DNA of 64,000 nucleotides, from assembly GCA_900708905.1 (NCBI GenBank), contig CAADRB010000005.1:5420332-5484331 (forward strand). The letters are read 5' to 3'. Under the pieces are notes generated by a model. The model did no database searches, was not told the origin of the DNA, and was given only the letters and a program-made list of their open reading frames with translations. Shown here piece after piece: positions 38,111 to 49,029 of this stretch. Each line of letters begins with the position of its first letter. Position 1 is the stretch's first letter. The position numbers and the translations under genes were made by a program. Origin of the DNA: Hymenolepis diminuta (taxonomy: Eukaryota > Platyhelminthes > Cestoda > Cyclophyllidea > Hymenolepididae).

Positions 38111-38825
38111 ACAGGATGCTAAACTCTTCCATTTTTATCCTAACAAACTTCTTTGTCTATCTTTCCATGATTTATAATTTTATAGACCTTCAAAATGTTG
38201 CCAATAATAATTAAATTAATAGGTACTGCTAATAGCGGGCAACTAGTTTGATGCGTTCGGGGGTGGAACAGAAGTCATTAAACAGCAGCGATCAAAATCA
38301 AGAGAAAGAGAATGAGAAAGAGAGAGGGAAAATTTAACGGAAAATAGGATGAAGAAAGAGGTGAAAGACCATGGAGCGATCACGAGAACTGAGCGTCTGC
38401 ACCGCCGAGCCGAGTGCAACTAAGCGATTTAAAACGGTTTAAGCAAACGCAAAAGCGTGACAATAATTTTTCATCAAAAAGAGTAAAATCAATGCTACTC
38501 AAATAATATTTTCGAGAAACGTTTAGAGAAAATCTGTCAACATCCCCTCATTAATATTAAAAAATCTATTAAATATCTTTTAATTTCAGCGGTAGCTTGA
38601 CGGCACTTAATCAGTGGGTATTTCTTACCATTTTTGTATTTTACAGTTGAGAATTATTATCTGAGTCAATAGTTGATTATAATATATTCTAAGTCTTTGG
38701 TGGTATTCAATAAGTTTACAAGAAGTAGGTAAGAAATAAGTCGTTGATTTACTACAAATAGGGTTCACGTACTGAAACTGTAGAACCTATTGCAATTGAC
38801 CTTAATTCCATGCCAATTTATAGTA

Positions 38826-39045
38826 AAGCTGAACGTTCACGAATTCAGAGGTCATGAGCTCAATTATACCTGATGGATAAGCAAAATGGCCAACCTCATT
38901 GGTTGAACCGATCTTGATGAAAGAAACAACACAATCCGAGATTTTCACGAAGGAGACTACTCATTCTATGGTACCATGACATTCCTCTACCTAAGATGAG
39001 GGTCAACTAACGCTATCCTAAATAGACTTGGGAGTTTATCGATGT
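38826..39045 (+). repeat. tRNA-derived SINE copy, diverged
   Basis: Head-like AATTCAGAGGTCATGAGCTCAA is followed by AAAATGGCCAACC, GAAGGAGACTACTCATTC and CTCTACCTAAGATGAGGGTCAA, then CGCTATCCTAAATAGACTTGGGAG, in the same order as the family. Confidence 0.55.
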
Positions 39046-39344
39046 CTTCATTCTAAATTTTCCACGCTTACTTTTTAAGCATCAAAATGGGAGTAAATCT
39101 AATGTCACTAACAATTGAACGATATCTCACAGATTCCACTTCTATTTACTTCAAGCTAATATTAATGTACTGATTTTAATTAACATCAATTTATATTAGT
39201 CTACAAAAAATCAAAATCATAGCTTTCGGTTTTGGAGGTAAAGCGCAACTCGGGAAACTACGATGTCCGTAGTGTTCAATTGCTAACATATATCCTCAGT
39301 GTCTTATACACAGCAGAGAGTAGCTGATCTACCATAGCCATTGC

Positions 39345-39665
39345 ATCCAAGGTGTGCGTCAGAAAGGAGACCGATTTCATTTTCTTCAAGGTACAAAAAG
39401 TAAGATCGGATGTTTGACTAGATCATAACTTAACATTAATAGATAGCGTATAGAAGATGAGGTATAATTTTTGATGGATTAAACGGGTAGAAGCTGACTA
39501 TAGAACGTCAAGCACGTTGCTACTGAAGAATTAAAAGCAGGCAAAGCCAGCAGACTCGCCAGCAAGTACAGACACACTTATCAGCCCTTGAAGTGAACCA
39601 ACGAGAAGCTTAAATTTCAGGTATACTCAACTTCCTCTTGTTTTTCGGAGAACAGAGGTCATCAA
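39345..39665. repeat. R3 direct repeat, copy 2
   Basis: Second copy of the repeat at 37795-38110, about 1.55 kb away in direct orientation, with matching CAAGCACGTTGCTACTG and AGTACAGACACACTTATCAG blocks. It lies just upstream of the R4 and R1 elements. Confidence 0.6.
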
Positions 39666-39904
39666 GACAAGACCGCTTCTTCTCACAATTTGTATAATTA
39701 ATTTTCTATACTTTTATTAATATCTACGCTTTTTCATATCATATTGCCTTATCAATGAGCTTTCCTTCAGAAGTCACTTCCAGCACAATATTAATTTAAT
39801 GAGCGAATTTTTTTTTCCGGGATAGCGAAAGACATCATATTTTAATATTAAATACCACTTAGTGTGATCTACTCCAGTAATAAGTACGGTAATTTAATTA
39901 TCAC

Positions 39905-40020
39905 CTCAAGGATATGAACTATGCAATAGGATGCCGAGCTTTCAAATTCTAGTCAAATGAAAAGAGAGAGCTTAGCCAGGCTTTACGACGACTTTCTGCA
40001 CCTTGATATTCTGTTCCAGC
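39905..40020. repeat. R4 dispersed repeat, copy 1
   Basis: Matches 55970-56085: ATATGA-TAT-CAAT-GG, TTCAA-TTCTAGTC, ATTGAAAAG/ATGAAAAG, GAGCT and a closing GATATTCTGTTCCAGCT versus GACACTCGTTTTCAGCT. It abuts the R1 copy at 40060-40469, so it may be the interior adjacent to that terminal repeat. Confidence 0.5.
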
Positions 40021-40059
40021 TGTGATAGGCAACACTTTATTCTGAGGGTTATATTTTTT

Positions 40060-40469
40060 GAAGTTAGAGTGTTAGCTAACAGCAATGAAATAGAACACCA
40101 AGATTTAATTAGACCAGGATGTATTGAGCAAAACGCAGTACAGACTTTCAAGAAGAAGAGAGGATTGAGGAAAGGAGAGAACGAAGGAAGATTTGTCTAA
40201 CAAGCGACAGTCTCTGTGTGTTGGAAAGCTATTTATAATCGTCACTTGGATGAGGATGCGCACGAGGACACAATTGTACGTGTGCTTTAATTGGACAGGA
40301 CGGTTGTGGGAAAAGGAGGGGACAGTGCGGACAGGACTGGTGAATAATATAACCGACTAAGCGGCGTCTCTACAACTATCATCCGAGGTGCACTTAACTT
40401 TCGATCGATGAAAATAGGCCACGTGAGGACCCACGATGTTTATCCATAGAGTGCTTGGGGTCACAGAAA
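40060..40469 (-). repeat. R1 LTR-like repeat, copy 3, with TATA box
   Basis: On the minus strand it parallels the copy at 22652-23016 almost throughout: TGTGACC, CCTCGGATGATAGTTG, GTCCTGTCC, CACACGTACAATTGTGTCCTC, GATTATAAATAG, CACACAGAGACTGTCGCTTG, GTCTGTACTG, CATCCTGGTCTAATTAAATC, TTGGTGTTCTATTTCATTGC and a final ACTCTAAC. The shared TATA box and downstream start-like region support a promoter-bearing terminal repeat. Confidence 0.7.
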
Positions 40470-41204
40470 AGGTTAAAAGTTTACGCACATTAATATGAGG
40501 ACAAGATAATTAACTTTTGGTGATTAGCGATGACGAAAGATGAATATTTCGAAAATGAAGAGATTCATCCTTCATATTCATGGAAATATTTTCTTTTCAT
40601 TTCGTTAAACTGGTTTGAATTTGGAATATTTACTTATTTTTTCATTACACACTTGCGGTATCCGACATGAAGAAATAAGTGCCCTAGTACTGAGCAGTCA
40701 TTGTTAGTTACAGTATAACTCTGATTGGAAATAAATTCATTTTTTCTTTGTCAATCATAATTAATATGGGCAGTAATATATTGCAGATAAGATTAATATA
40801 TTACAGTTGCAATATTATATTATTAATTCGAACCACAACATTTCAGGATATTCAAAGTCGTATAAAATACAACTGTGAGCAGAAAAAGAAATTTGTATCG
40901 AATAAAGATCAGAAAATCCATCTCTTTTGAAGGAAATTTTTTAAAATTACAATCCAAAAGAAGAACCTCTCTTCCTACACAGTGACCAAAATTGACAACC
41001 AATTAGCGGCACATTTTCCCAGTATTAGCTATTTATTAAATAATAAATTACAAAGATCGAACGCCACGTATTAACCAATTGAAAATGACCGCCAAATAAA
41101 AAAATTAATTCAAACAAATCTATAAAAATTATGTCATGTAAACATCTCCCCAAAGTCCAAATACTTGTTCTCATTATCTAATAAAATCCCGTTTCGTACA
41201 AAAT

Positions 41205-41560
41205 GAATATGTGGAGTTCCCAACGCTACCAAGGCTGATCAAGGTGAGCTCGAATGTGCTTGAACATTCTAGAAAGTGCAGTCTTACTACCGATCGCGTA
41301 ACGAGCAAGTGCAACCGTGCGTGCAGAGGTCTTCTCAGCCACTTATCTATCAATATTCCCACAGTGTAACGTTGATCATACATAATGACTACGCATTTGG
41401 ATAGTGATCCATCACCTGCAATAAATTCCCTCCCCTCGATACCTTCTTTGTTTTTGCTACCTTGGACATAGCCCAACTAATTTTGGGGACAGTTCTATAC
41501 TAGAAAACTCTCGTAGAGACTAACTGAACTTCTAAGAGGATTGCTTATTTGTGTAGCATC
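41205..41560 (-). repeat. R2 repeat, left arm of an inverted pair
   Basis: Nearly identical in inverted orientation to 42455-42770 over about 250 bp, including TTCTAGAAAGTGCAGTCTTA, CCGATCGCGTAACGAGCAAG and GACTACGCATTTGGA. The minus strand is open for 100 codons (a frame with REFIAGDGSLSKCVV and LHARLHLLVTRSV). The outer end carries TTATTTGTGTAGCATCCGC, also present beside the third copy at 50.6 kb. Confidence 0.75.
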
Positions 41561-41774
41561 CGCTACAAGCACACATACACACAAACAAACTGAATCCAAA
41601 TGCCCCATAAACAAAAGGGTAAAAAAGATTACTGATCGAGTTAACTAAAAGTCTATTTCATTAAAAAAGCTAAATAAACACATTACTATCTACAAGTTAC
41701 ATTATAGAAAAATTGGAAGAGAAAAATGGAAACTACAAGGGATTGAATGGGACATTAGAGGAGGAGCATCCAGT

Positions 41775-42272
41775 TCAGTCTTCATCTGCTGATCTGTCGT
41801 CTTCATTGTCAGATGATATGGGTATTTGAGTAAGTTGAATAAACCGTTGAAAAGCTACCACCCAAAGTTTAATATTTTCATTCAGATCGTAAGAAATTAA
41901 AAAAATACCTAGTTGAGTAAGGGATTCTAGACTTCGCAAGTATTCAGCTAAGGTAACTTCGAATGTACTTGGAAAGGGGATCAGGCCAGACCTGTAATCC
42001 GACCAGGTAGTAAATAGTTGGCTTAGAGTTTGCAGTTTTGGAATCATATATTGATACAGAATTAGCAATTTTCTGCTTTCTTCCCTTAGTAAATTTTGAA
42101 ATATGGGAACTTCGTCTGCGAATAATTCTTGGCGATTTTGAAAATCTACTAACGAAGGTATTGGTGGAAAGGACCAAACATTATTTCTATCCTTTTATTC
42201 TTTTATAAAAATCAGGTTTTTAAATGTTTCTTCCCATTGTCTGATGAGATAACCGTCGTTAGTCTGGTCCAT
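41775..42272 (-). CDS. Short diverged member of the 46-60 kb family, or a pseudogene of it
   Basis: A start codon at 42272 opens a frame (MDQTNDGYL...) that meets TAA at 42195-42197 and then continues in the same frame to a stop at 41775. A spliced model 42254-42272 + 41775-42148 (acceptor CCTTCGTTAG, weak donor GTTATC) removes the stop and gives 130 aa. The product is helical. It has GLIPFPSTFEVTLAEYL, which lines up with the family block LLAPFSYFVNCAL, and it ends with an acidic tail (SSDNEDDRSADED) like the paralogues. Similarity is weak, so relationship and coding status are inferences. It lies exactly between the two arms of the R2 inverted repeat. Confidence 0.45.
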
Positions 42273-42454
42273 TGTTTGAGGATTAATCTGATTAAATGCA
42301 AACACAAGATACGAAAAATAAAGTGAGATCAAATGCACAAACATGAATTAATTTTTAAGTATTCACCACTGTCTACTCAGAATATTTAGAAGAGTTAATA
42401 AAGAGAGAAAAACTCTTACCATGCAACGCAGATACAGCGGATGTTTGTTGGATG

Positions 42455-42770
42455 GCAATCTCTCTTTTTTATTGTTGGAAAGGTACTAATAAACCAATCA
42501 AAAACAAAGAAGGTATTGAGGGGAGGGAATTTATTGCAGACGATGGATCACTGTCCAAATGCGTAGTCATTATGTACAATCAACGTTACATTGTAGGAAT
42601 ATTGATAGATAATTGGCTGAGAAGACCCCTGCACGCACGATTGCACTTGCTCGTTACGCGATCGGTAGTAAGACTGCACTTTCTAGAATGTTCAAGCATA
42701 TTCGAGATCACCCTGATCAGCCTTGGTAACGTTGTGAACTCCACAGATGTCATATTTGCCCCTGTGAAGC
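42455..42770 (+). repeat. R2 repeat, right arm of an inverted pair
   Basis: Inverted copy of 41205-41560 with the same open frame on the plus strand (REFIADDGSLSKCVV, LHARLHLLVTRSV). The two arms differ by few substitutions, mostly without frame disruption, which suggests recent duplication or gene conversion. The frame is not recognised as a protein domain. Confidence 0.75.
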
Positions 42771-45195
42771 ATTTGCAATTAATTATTGACTAATCGTCTT
42801 ATCGATTTTGAAATAAAGTACCTTTTTATAAATGTAAAAATATAAATATAGAAGAAAAAATATTTTTTTCTTGAAAATATACATTTTTATAATATATTGC
42901 AATAATATATATTATAATGAAAGCGTGCGAAATATTTTATTGAGTCCGCTTCACACTTTGATATCATTTTCAAATTGCCTGATTTCAAAATACATATTGT
43001 ATGGGAAAAAGTATTTCCGGTGATAAAGTTTAAAACGGATTGTTATTTTACAATAAATTACTTCCTAAATAATCTTCTTTAAAAAATGATCATTTGTGAT
43101 GATGAACTTTTACTGTTATCTACTAAATTATATTCAGTAGCATATCATTTTGGAACTCCCAACCTCTTAATTTATTCACAAAAACTTTTACTGATAAAAG
43201 TACTCATATTATTACACTTATTTCATTTAATTCGCTTTAGAGAACTCCACATGAAGTCAATTTCTAATATATTAAAGTGTTTTTTTAGAATAAATCCTGA
43301 GACAAAAGTGGAAAGCTATACGAAATAACTTTTTTATGAGTTTAGATGTTGAAATGCACCCATTTACCGAAAAAATTGTGGTAAAATATTCTAAATTATA
43401 TTTATTCAATTTCAGAATGAATAGGAGCACCCTATTAAGTTGGTTAACTTGGTATACGAACACCATGGAGACAATTGATCATTTCAAATGGAGGATAGAG
43501 TATAGAATTATATTCCGGTGCAATGGTTAATAGTTTTTCAATAATAATGGCAAAAAATATTAAATAAATTTTCATTTCGTTAAGAGAAAGTATTTAATAC
43601 TTTTTCATAACTGTATTTTTACACTTTAAATAAATATTTCTTAATAAAGTATCCTCATTCAGGAAGGATTGAAATGGATTTGAAGTGTGTGTCGACTCCA
43701 AAGACATGAATAGAAAGGTTGGCGTAAATTACTATCCTTTTGAATTTAATATAAATACTTTTTTTTACATATTTTAATAAAATTTAATGTTCAGTAAATA
43801 ATATTATTATACTTGCCCATTAATGTATACAGTTAGAGACAGCACGTAACAAAGCTTAAGTTAGGTCTTTACAATTGACTTCTGCATTCTAAAATCGACG
43901 GGATCTTGACGAGCATGGATAGTGTGAAAGGTGTATGGAGGTTAATGTATACGCCCAGTCTTTTTTGCAAATTCAGTTACACTTTCAGGTTGACTATAAT
44001 ATATTATCGCTATCTCAGCCCTAATAACTTGTGTGTAGACGCGAAGGGAATTGGCTGTGTGATGAGCCTGTAATTTGACAATACTTTTAATTCACTTTCA
44101 CCACAGTGGTTGACGTGCACATTTGATAATTCAGAGGTCACAAGTTAATTCTGATCAATAAACCAAAACCGAATTTAGCAGAGATCAACCCTCTGCCTCG
44201 AAATCCCGAAACTCGGGAGATACAGCTCGATCATAGGCCCGACCGTCACTCCGGACGCTTCAGCAAACAATGAAAAATAATTGAATGGTGATAATCATTT
44301 AACAAGAGTGGAATTGAATCATAAAGACGATTTCTATTCACTTCCCAAATTCGGACAATTGTGCTGAATCTATTATTAATACTATTGGATAAAATCGAAC
44401 GGTCTTGACCACAAGAGAAAAGAAACAATTTTAAAATTTTATTCATATTATTATTAATTATCTACAAAATTTACATAGTTATTAAAATGCACTAAGATTG
44501 AAGGTTGTTGCTTGGTGGGATTCTGAATAAATTGCCGAAACTTGCCTAATTCCGTGTTTTCATTGAGTTTGGGAGTCACTGTTGAAAGCAGCGTTAAGGT
44601 AACAAAGTCTCACACTACTTGGTGTTCTATGTTTGCTAATAAATTGGTGTACCTCACCTTCTAAACTTAAATTTTCACGATCCGTCCCTCAAATTGCACC
44701 AAATGTTTGTCTGCAGTGTCCAGTGCCAACTGACTTGCATTTTGTATTCTAGAAGGGTCTGTCTTGCCTCTCCCATTCAATTTTCTCCATATGGTTGAAA
44801 GACAACATGATTTTACATGATATTTAGTTAAATTAAATTTAATTTTTTTAGCAAAATTTAATCATAATGGCACCAAACACAATTTACTGTCACTGTGCCC
44901 GGAAATCAGAATTATTTCGTTATTTATGTTGGAGTAGACGTAAAGCTTTGTCCCTTTCTCTCATCCTTTTACTTAAAAATATTCATTTTAAACGACCTTC
45001 GAATAAAAGTACAGAACATTTTTTCAATGTTAATCTAACCATATCTTAGTGATAAACCAATTTATATGAACTATCAGTCATAAAAAAGATATTTGTTAAG
45101 TGTGTAAAGGAATATTTAAAGTTGTCAGAATTGTCTGTTTTCCTTTCGAGTAACCATTGTGTTTGAATTAGTCTCAGTACTTTGCGACCGCATAT
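42771..45195. other. Very AT-rich non-coding stretch
   Basis: No supported gene. A diverged SINE head is at 44100-44200. The ORFs at 43086-43328, 43336-43530 and 44867-45049 are Leu/Ile/Asn-rich, as expected from AT-rich chance frames. Confidence 0.4.
44100..44200 (+). repeat. SINE head fragment
   Basis: CACAGTGGTTGACGTGCACATTTGAT, then AATTCAGAGGTCACAAGTTAATTC, matches the diverged head at 38840. No convincing tail follows. Confidence 0.4.
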
Positions 45196-45583
45196 ATGGT
45201 CTCCTTAACTCCAATGATTCCAATAGCAATATCTGAATCTCATGAATTTCTCAAAATTGTGACACATTTTGCTGAACCAACACTCATCAATGGGAATTTT
45301 GTGGAATACATGGTGACTGAGATTTTAAAAAAGCAAACGAATGGATGTTTTTGTGCGGTGGAAAAAATCTGACTTACCTTATTGGCTATTGAATAACTTT
45401 GAAACTTTTCCACATGTGAAGAACCGTGAGATTTCGTGGCGAACATGCCAGATTCCACATATGTACAGAATGCGTAAGGTACCTGAGGGCACTTACAGTT
45501 TTGCAATTTATATTAACCTGATAATAATTAATGCATTTTTTTACATTAAAAGATCTAATGGCAGGTGCTACTGTAACTACTGA
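45196..45583 (+). other. Coding-like ORFs in two frames, unrecognised
   Basis: From an ATG at 45196 a 58-codon frame reads MVSLTPMIPIAISESHEF through HFAEPTLINGNFVEYMVTEI and stops. The next frame is open from 45341 to 45583 (RWKKSDLPYWLLNNFETF, then WRTCQIPHMYRMRKVPEG). Donor- and acceptor-like sites exist between them (GCG|GTGGAA; TGTGAAG|AACC), so this could be a spliced gene or a frameshifted remnant. Nothing in either piece matches a family I know. Confidence 0.25.
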
Positions 45584-46187
45584 AATGAAAGACAAGCTAT
45601 AATAGTTCTTGAAAAAGCGAAATACGACAATTTAGAATTGCAAGACTTATAAAAGTCACCAGATCTTTCGTTTGTAAAGTTAGAAAGGAGCTGCTGAATG
45701 AAAACAATGGAGATGAATTGTCCAACACGAGGAAGAGAAAACAGCATAGTCAGTGCTCTGCTGACTCCTTCACGCAGAAAATCTGAGTTTGTGAGAAGAT
45801 TGTATAGCATGGCATGATGGCCTTGGATAAACAGCGTAGCCAATACAGGAAGACCCTTTGTCAATCAAGAAGATTCGACTCCATCCCATAAAGTTCTCAA
45901 AAACTGGGGTTGGATGGCCGAGAATCTTCATTATCACCGCGGCGTGGGTCGGGATGGGGCGTGGTTGAAAAAGAAGTTAATAGGCACCGCCATAACACCG
46001 AGTCCTCCTCTCTGATGGAGGCAATAGCCCGAGTAATGGAGGACATCAATAAAGACCATCTGATCTGATACAACCCGCAGTCAGTCGCTTTCGGACTCAA
46101 ACTGAGTCGTGGTAGAAGCCGACAGAGAATAAAATCTAAATCAATATTATGCTTATCTGTTTTATTATTAGAAATTGTAAGTTTCAA
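45577..46187 (-). other. Two adjacent coding-like ORFs, unrecognised, possible pseudogene
   Basis: An upstream frame (46187-45897) contains LDFILCRLLPRLSLSPKATD and ITRAIASIREEDSVLWRCLL and ends at a stop. A second frame (45864-45577) contains LPVLATLFIQGHHAML, LLTNSDFLREGVSRALTMLF and VGQFISIVFIQQLLSNF. The amphipathic, HEAT-like periodicity and reasonable composition look like real protein. The pieces are in different frames with no clear intron between them, so a frameshifted copy of a larger helical-repeat gene is the simplest reading. I could not identify the parent. Confidence 0.3.
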
Positions 46188-46640
46188 CCATTAACAGTTT
46201 CACTTTCTGTTTTTCTAAATGTGCATACGGTGTCCTCAGATGTCTTACACACCCTGTGTATACGAATAAAACTGATTCAAAAATATTATCTTTACTTTGA
46301 TAAATTTCTTTATTCTCTGTCTTACAAAAATCCTGTCAGCTAAATGTTCTGCTGGGATTATTCAATTTCCAGCAGTTCAGTACATCTTCTAAAAGTAATA
46401 ATGACCAAATCCATTCAGGGCTTCTTTGCTTTTTTTATGCATTATAATAATTAGTTATACGAACAAAATGCATTTTAAAGTCCATCTCAAGAATTCGCTT
46501 TTTAACATCCGAACTACCATCGATCATTCTAGGCGTATTTCAATAATTTCCCAAACCCGTAAAGCAATAAAATATTTCTACTAAATAACAAGTCTTATTG
46601 GAGAAAAATGATGCAAGTAAATACTAAAGATTCGATCTTA

Positions 46641-47468
46641 TTACCCGGAACCAGCTTCCCCTTCGCCTTCTTCTTCACTTTCCTCTTCTTCTTCTTCTTC
46701 TTCTTCTTCATTAACGGACTCTTCTGAGGTATTTAATTCAGTTGATGACACAGAAATAACCTCGTTTGCAGAAATCATATAATCTATTACCTTTTCTGCG
46801 AATATACGTACAATTAATTGATTTCGCATCAGGAGCCGATGTTTAAAAAAGACGTTCAAGGCATTCTTCGCTCCAGGTTGGTATTCCTCTCCAATTTGGA
46901 GACAATTTGTGTATTTTTCCTTGTAAATTGTCAGTCTGGTTGAAGGACTGGCGTACGCTGGATCATTCATTATAATATTTGTAAAATTCTTTGAGTCATA
47001 ATGAAACTTTTTTATCATCTTTGGTAGGTACATCAACGATGCACGCGCTTTGACTCCTCTGAAAGTATAATATATTACCTTTGTCATTACCTTTTCCTAT
47101 AGTAATCGTATACATTTGTTGAGGCCATGGGGGCAAATGCGGCTGCATGAGCAAGTGAAAATATCTTCAAAGCACAATTTACAAAGTAACTAAATGGCGC
47201 CAACAGATCAATTTCCTTCTTATACTCAACTAAGTATGTACATATTTGTACGTTGATTTCACAATTTTCACATTTTGACTCAATCATTTGGGAAACTTGG
47301 TGACAATCGAATTCAAAATCGTAAATATTCTGGTGGATTTGCTTGAGATCGCTTACGAATTGTTCAGTTCTGCGAAGGCAAGATAATATGAATACTAAAG
47401 GGAATTTACCGTGCTTCTACCATCTTGTAGCCGGTAACTTTAGAAAGCGATCTTCGTACATTAGCCAT
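46641..47468 (-). CDS. Novel helical acidic-tail family, member A
   Basis: Three exons: 47410-47468 (MANVRRSLSKVTGYKMVEA), 47091-47369 and 46641-47058; introns of 40 and 32 nt, both phase 2; 251 aa. Exon 2 has TEQFVSDLKQIHQNIYDFEF, then DCHQVSQ, INVQICTYLVEYKKEIDLLA and PFSYFVNCALKIFSL. Exon 3 has GVKARASLMYLPKMIKKFHY, IIMNDPAYASPS, YKEKYTNCLQ, YQPGAKNALNVFFKHRLLMR, and a long Glu-rich tail from a GAA/GAG tract. Member C shares the exon 1 length (59 nt), the N-terminal MAN, the FEFDCHQ motif and all splice phases. The skipped 32-nt intron contains an in-frame stop, so splicing is required. No signal peptide or membrane segment. Function unknown; probably a cytoplasmic or nuclear helical protein. 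Confidence 0.75.
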
Positions 47469-47712
47469 TTAGAAGGCTAAAAACTTTACTAATATGAAAA
47501 CTTTCGTAAAATGAATATTTTACTAACATTAGGTTGACATGTACTCAAATTAATTCGAATTTAAACTCTTTCAAAAATAATCTGATGCCAATTCAACTTG
47601 AAAATACTGTTAATAAATATCTGATAAGAGCGTTAGATACCTCAATACCTCATAATGAGATTTTAAACTTATCCCTTGTAATCAATAAAGACGAACGGCT
47701 TTAATGGTATAT

Positions 47713-48072
47713 TTAAGGACATCCTCTAAGCCAATTGAAACGCAGAATTTCATAACAAAGAGACGGTGGACGACTTTGTTGAAAGATTTTATAGAGCATA
47801 TGAAAGAAACATTTTCGTCTTGCTTCTAAAACGGTGTTCTCTAGGAAAAATGAGATCATTTTCTCCTCCGGTAACAGACGCTTATTACAGTCAATTTCAC
47901 GTTTTATGGAGATATTAGTGTGCATACTTAGATTATTTTGCATAAACCAATCAAATTGTTGCCTTAGGATTGCAAAATCCCTGTGATCAAATGCATTACA
48001 TTTGCGAGAATTTGAAGAAAATATCAAACTCAGAATGTGCAAAAATGGCACGTGAAGTGTACATTTTTTCAT
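47713..48072 (-). other. ORF beside member A, unrecognised, possible diverged relative
   Basis: A 119-codon frame, or an exon starting after the acceptor-like TTTGATCACAG, encodes DFAILRQQFDWFMQNNLSMH, then REIDCNKRLLPEEKMISFFL and FFHMLYKIFQQSRPPSLCYE, ending LRFNWLRGCP. The spacing of a helix, REID, LL and a second helix is reminiscent of exon 2 of the neighbouring family, but identity is too low to be sure. It lies about 250 bp upstream of member A on the same strand. Confidence 0.3.
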
Positions 48073-49029
48073 TTATAAAATGCGCGTCAGCAAAATGGAA
48101 GAGTTCTGCAGGAGATCTCTTCTCCAAGTATAAGAAAAGATTGGCTTTCGCAGACTCTAAAGTTGCAAATTATTAGCCTGTGTTGGCCGAACGCTGTACT
48201 AAAATGAAGGAGGGAGTGGTGTGGCAGTCCATTCTTAAACTCACGCAATTTCATACAACAGTTTCCTTATGGTATCAGTCAATTAAGAGGTGGATTGTGA
48301 AATATGCAATTCCGAAGCTAATAGAGAAATCGAATTTCTGTTTATGAAGATCTGGACAGTTGTCAAGAAAATCATTCGGCAATAGAAACGAATTTCTCGA
48401 GCATCTTGAAGATTATAAGGAAAACGGGGTGCAAATTACAACTTAATCTACAGATATGTCCTTAGTTTTCAAGAAAGACAACCTATCTTCCTCCCTATTA
48501 GGTAATTGAAATATTTAAAACTATATAATTTGACGTCATTTCGAAGAATAACTACTTATATTCTGTTGATCGCATAATTTCTCGTAAGGAAGAAAATGGT
48601 ACTGCGAGAAGGATTTAACTGTACTATTATATGCTGAGTTCATTTTTCGAAAGAAGATCTGTGAAAATTTTTACGACGTCAGCTGAAAATTGCTTTTTTC
48701 CTCTTTTTTCCGACAGGATTCAAACATGTCATTTCTCTTGATTCTTCCTAATTGAACTCTTTTCTTGTTTTGAGGCGATGATACAAGAAGATCACTTGAG
48801 AAATTAACTTGTTGTCAGGCTAAGCCCAAAAAGGATAAAGATGTCAATTCGAGAATAAAATATCCCAGTAGAGATTTCTATTGTATTTTTGAACTGCATT
48901 ATCCCACAATGGGGGTGTTTAAAAGTTTCAGCTCGGCAGAGAAGATGCTCAGAGAGTTTTTTCAGGAATAAATACTTCGGTTTTTCCTCCAAGAAGCCGC
49001 ATCTTTTATGCCCCTATGACCCAAAACCC

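Noticed and set aside
41174..41476. 100-codon ORF treated as a gene
   Set aside because: It lies in the R2 repeat, is shared with the inverted arm, and is broken in the third copy. It has no recognised domain, so it was kept as repeat sequence.
42236..42262. CTGATGAG motif suggestive of a hammerhead ribozyme core
   Set aside because: The required second conserved GAAA box and the three helices could not be found around it, and the site lies in the 5' part of a minus-strand ORF.
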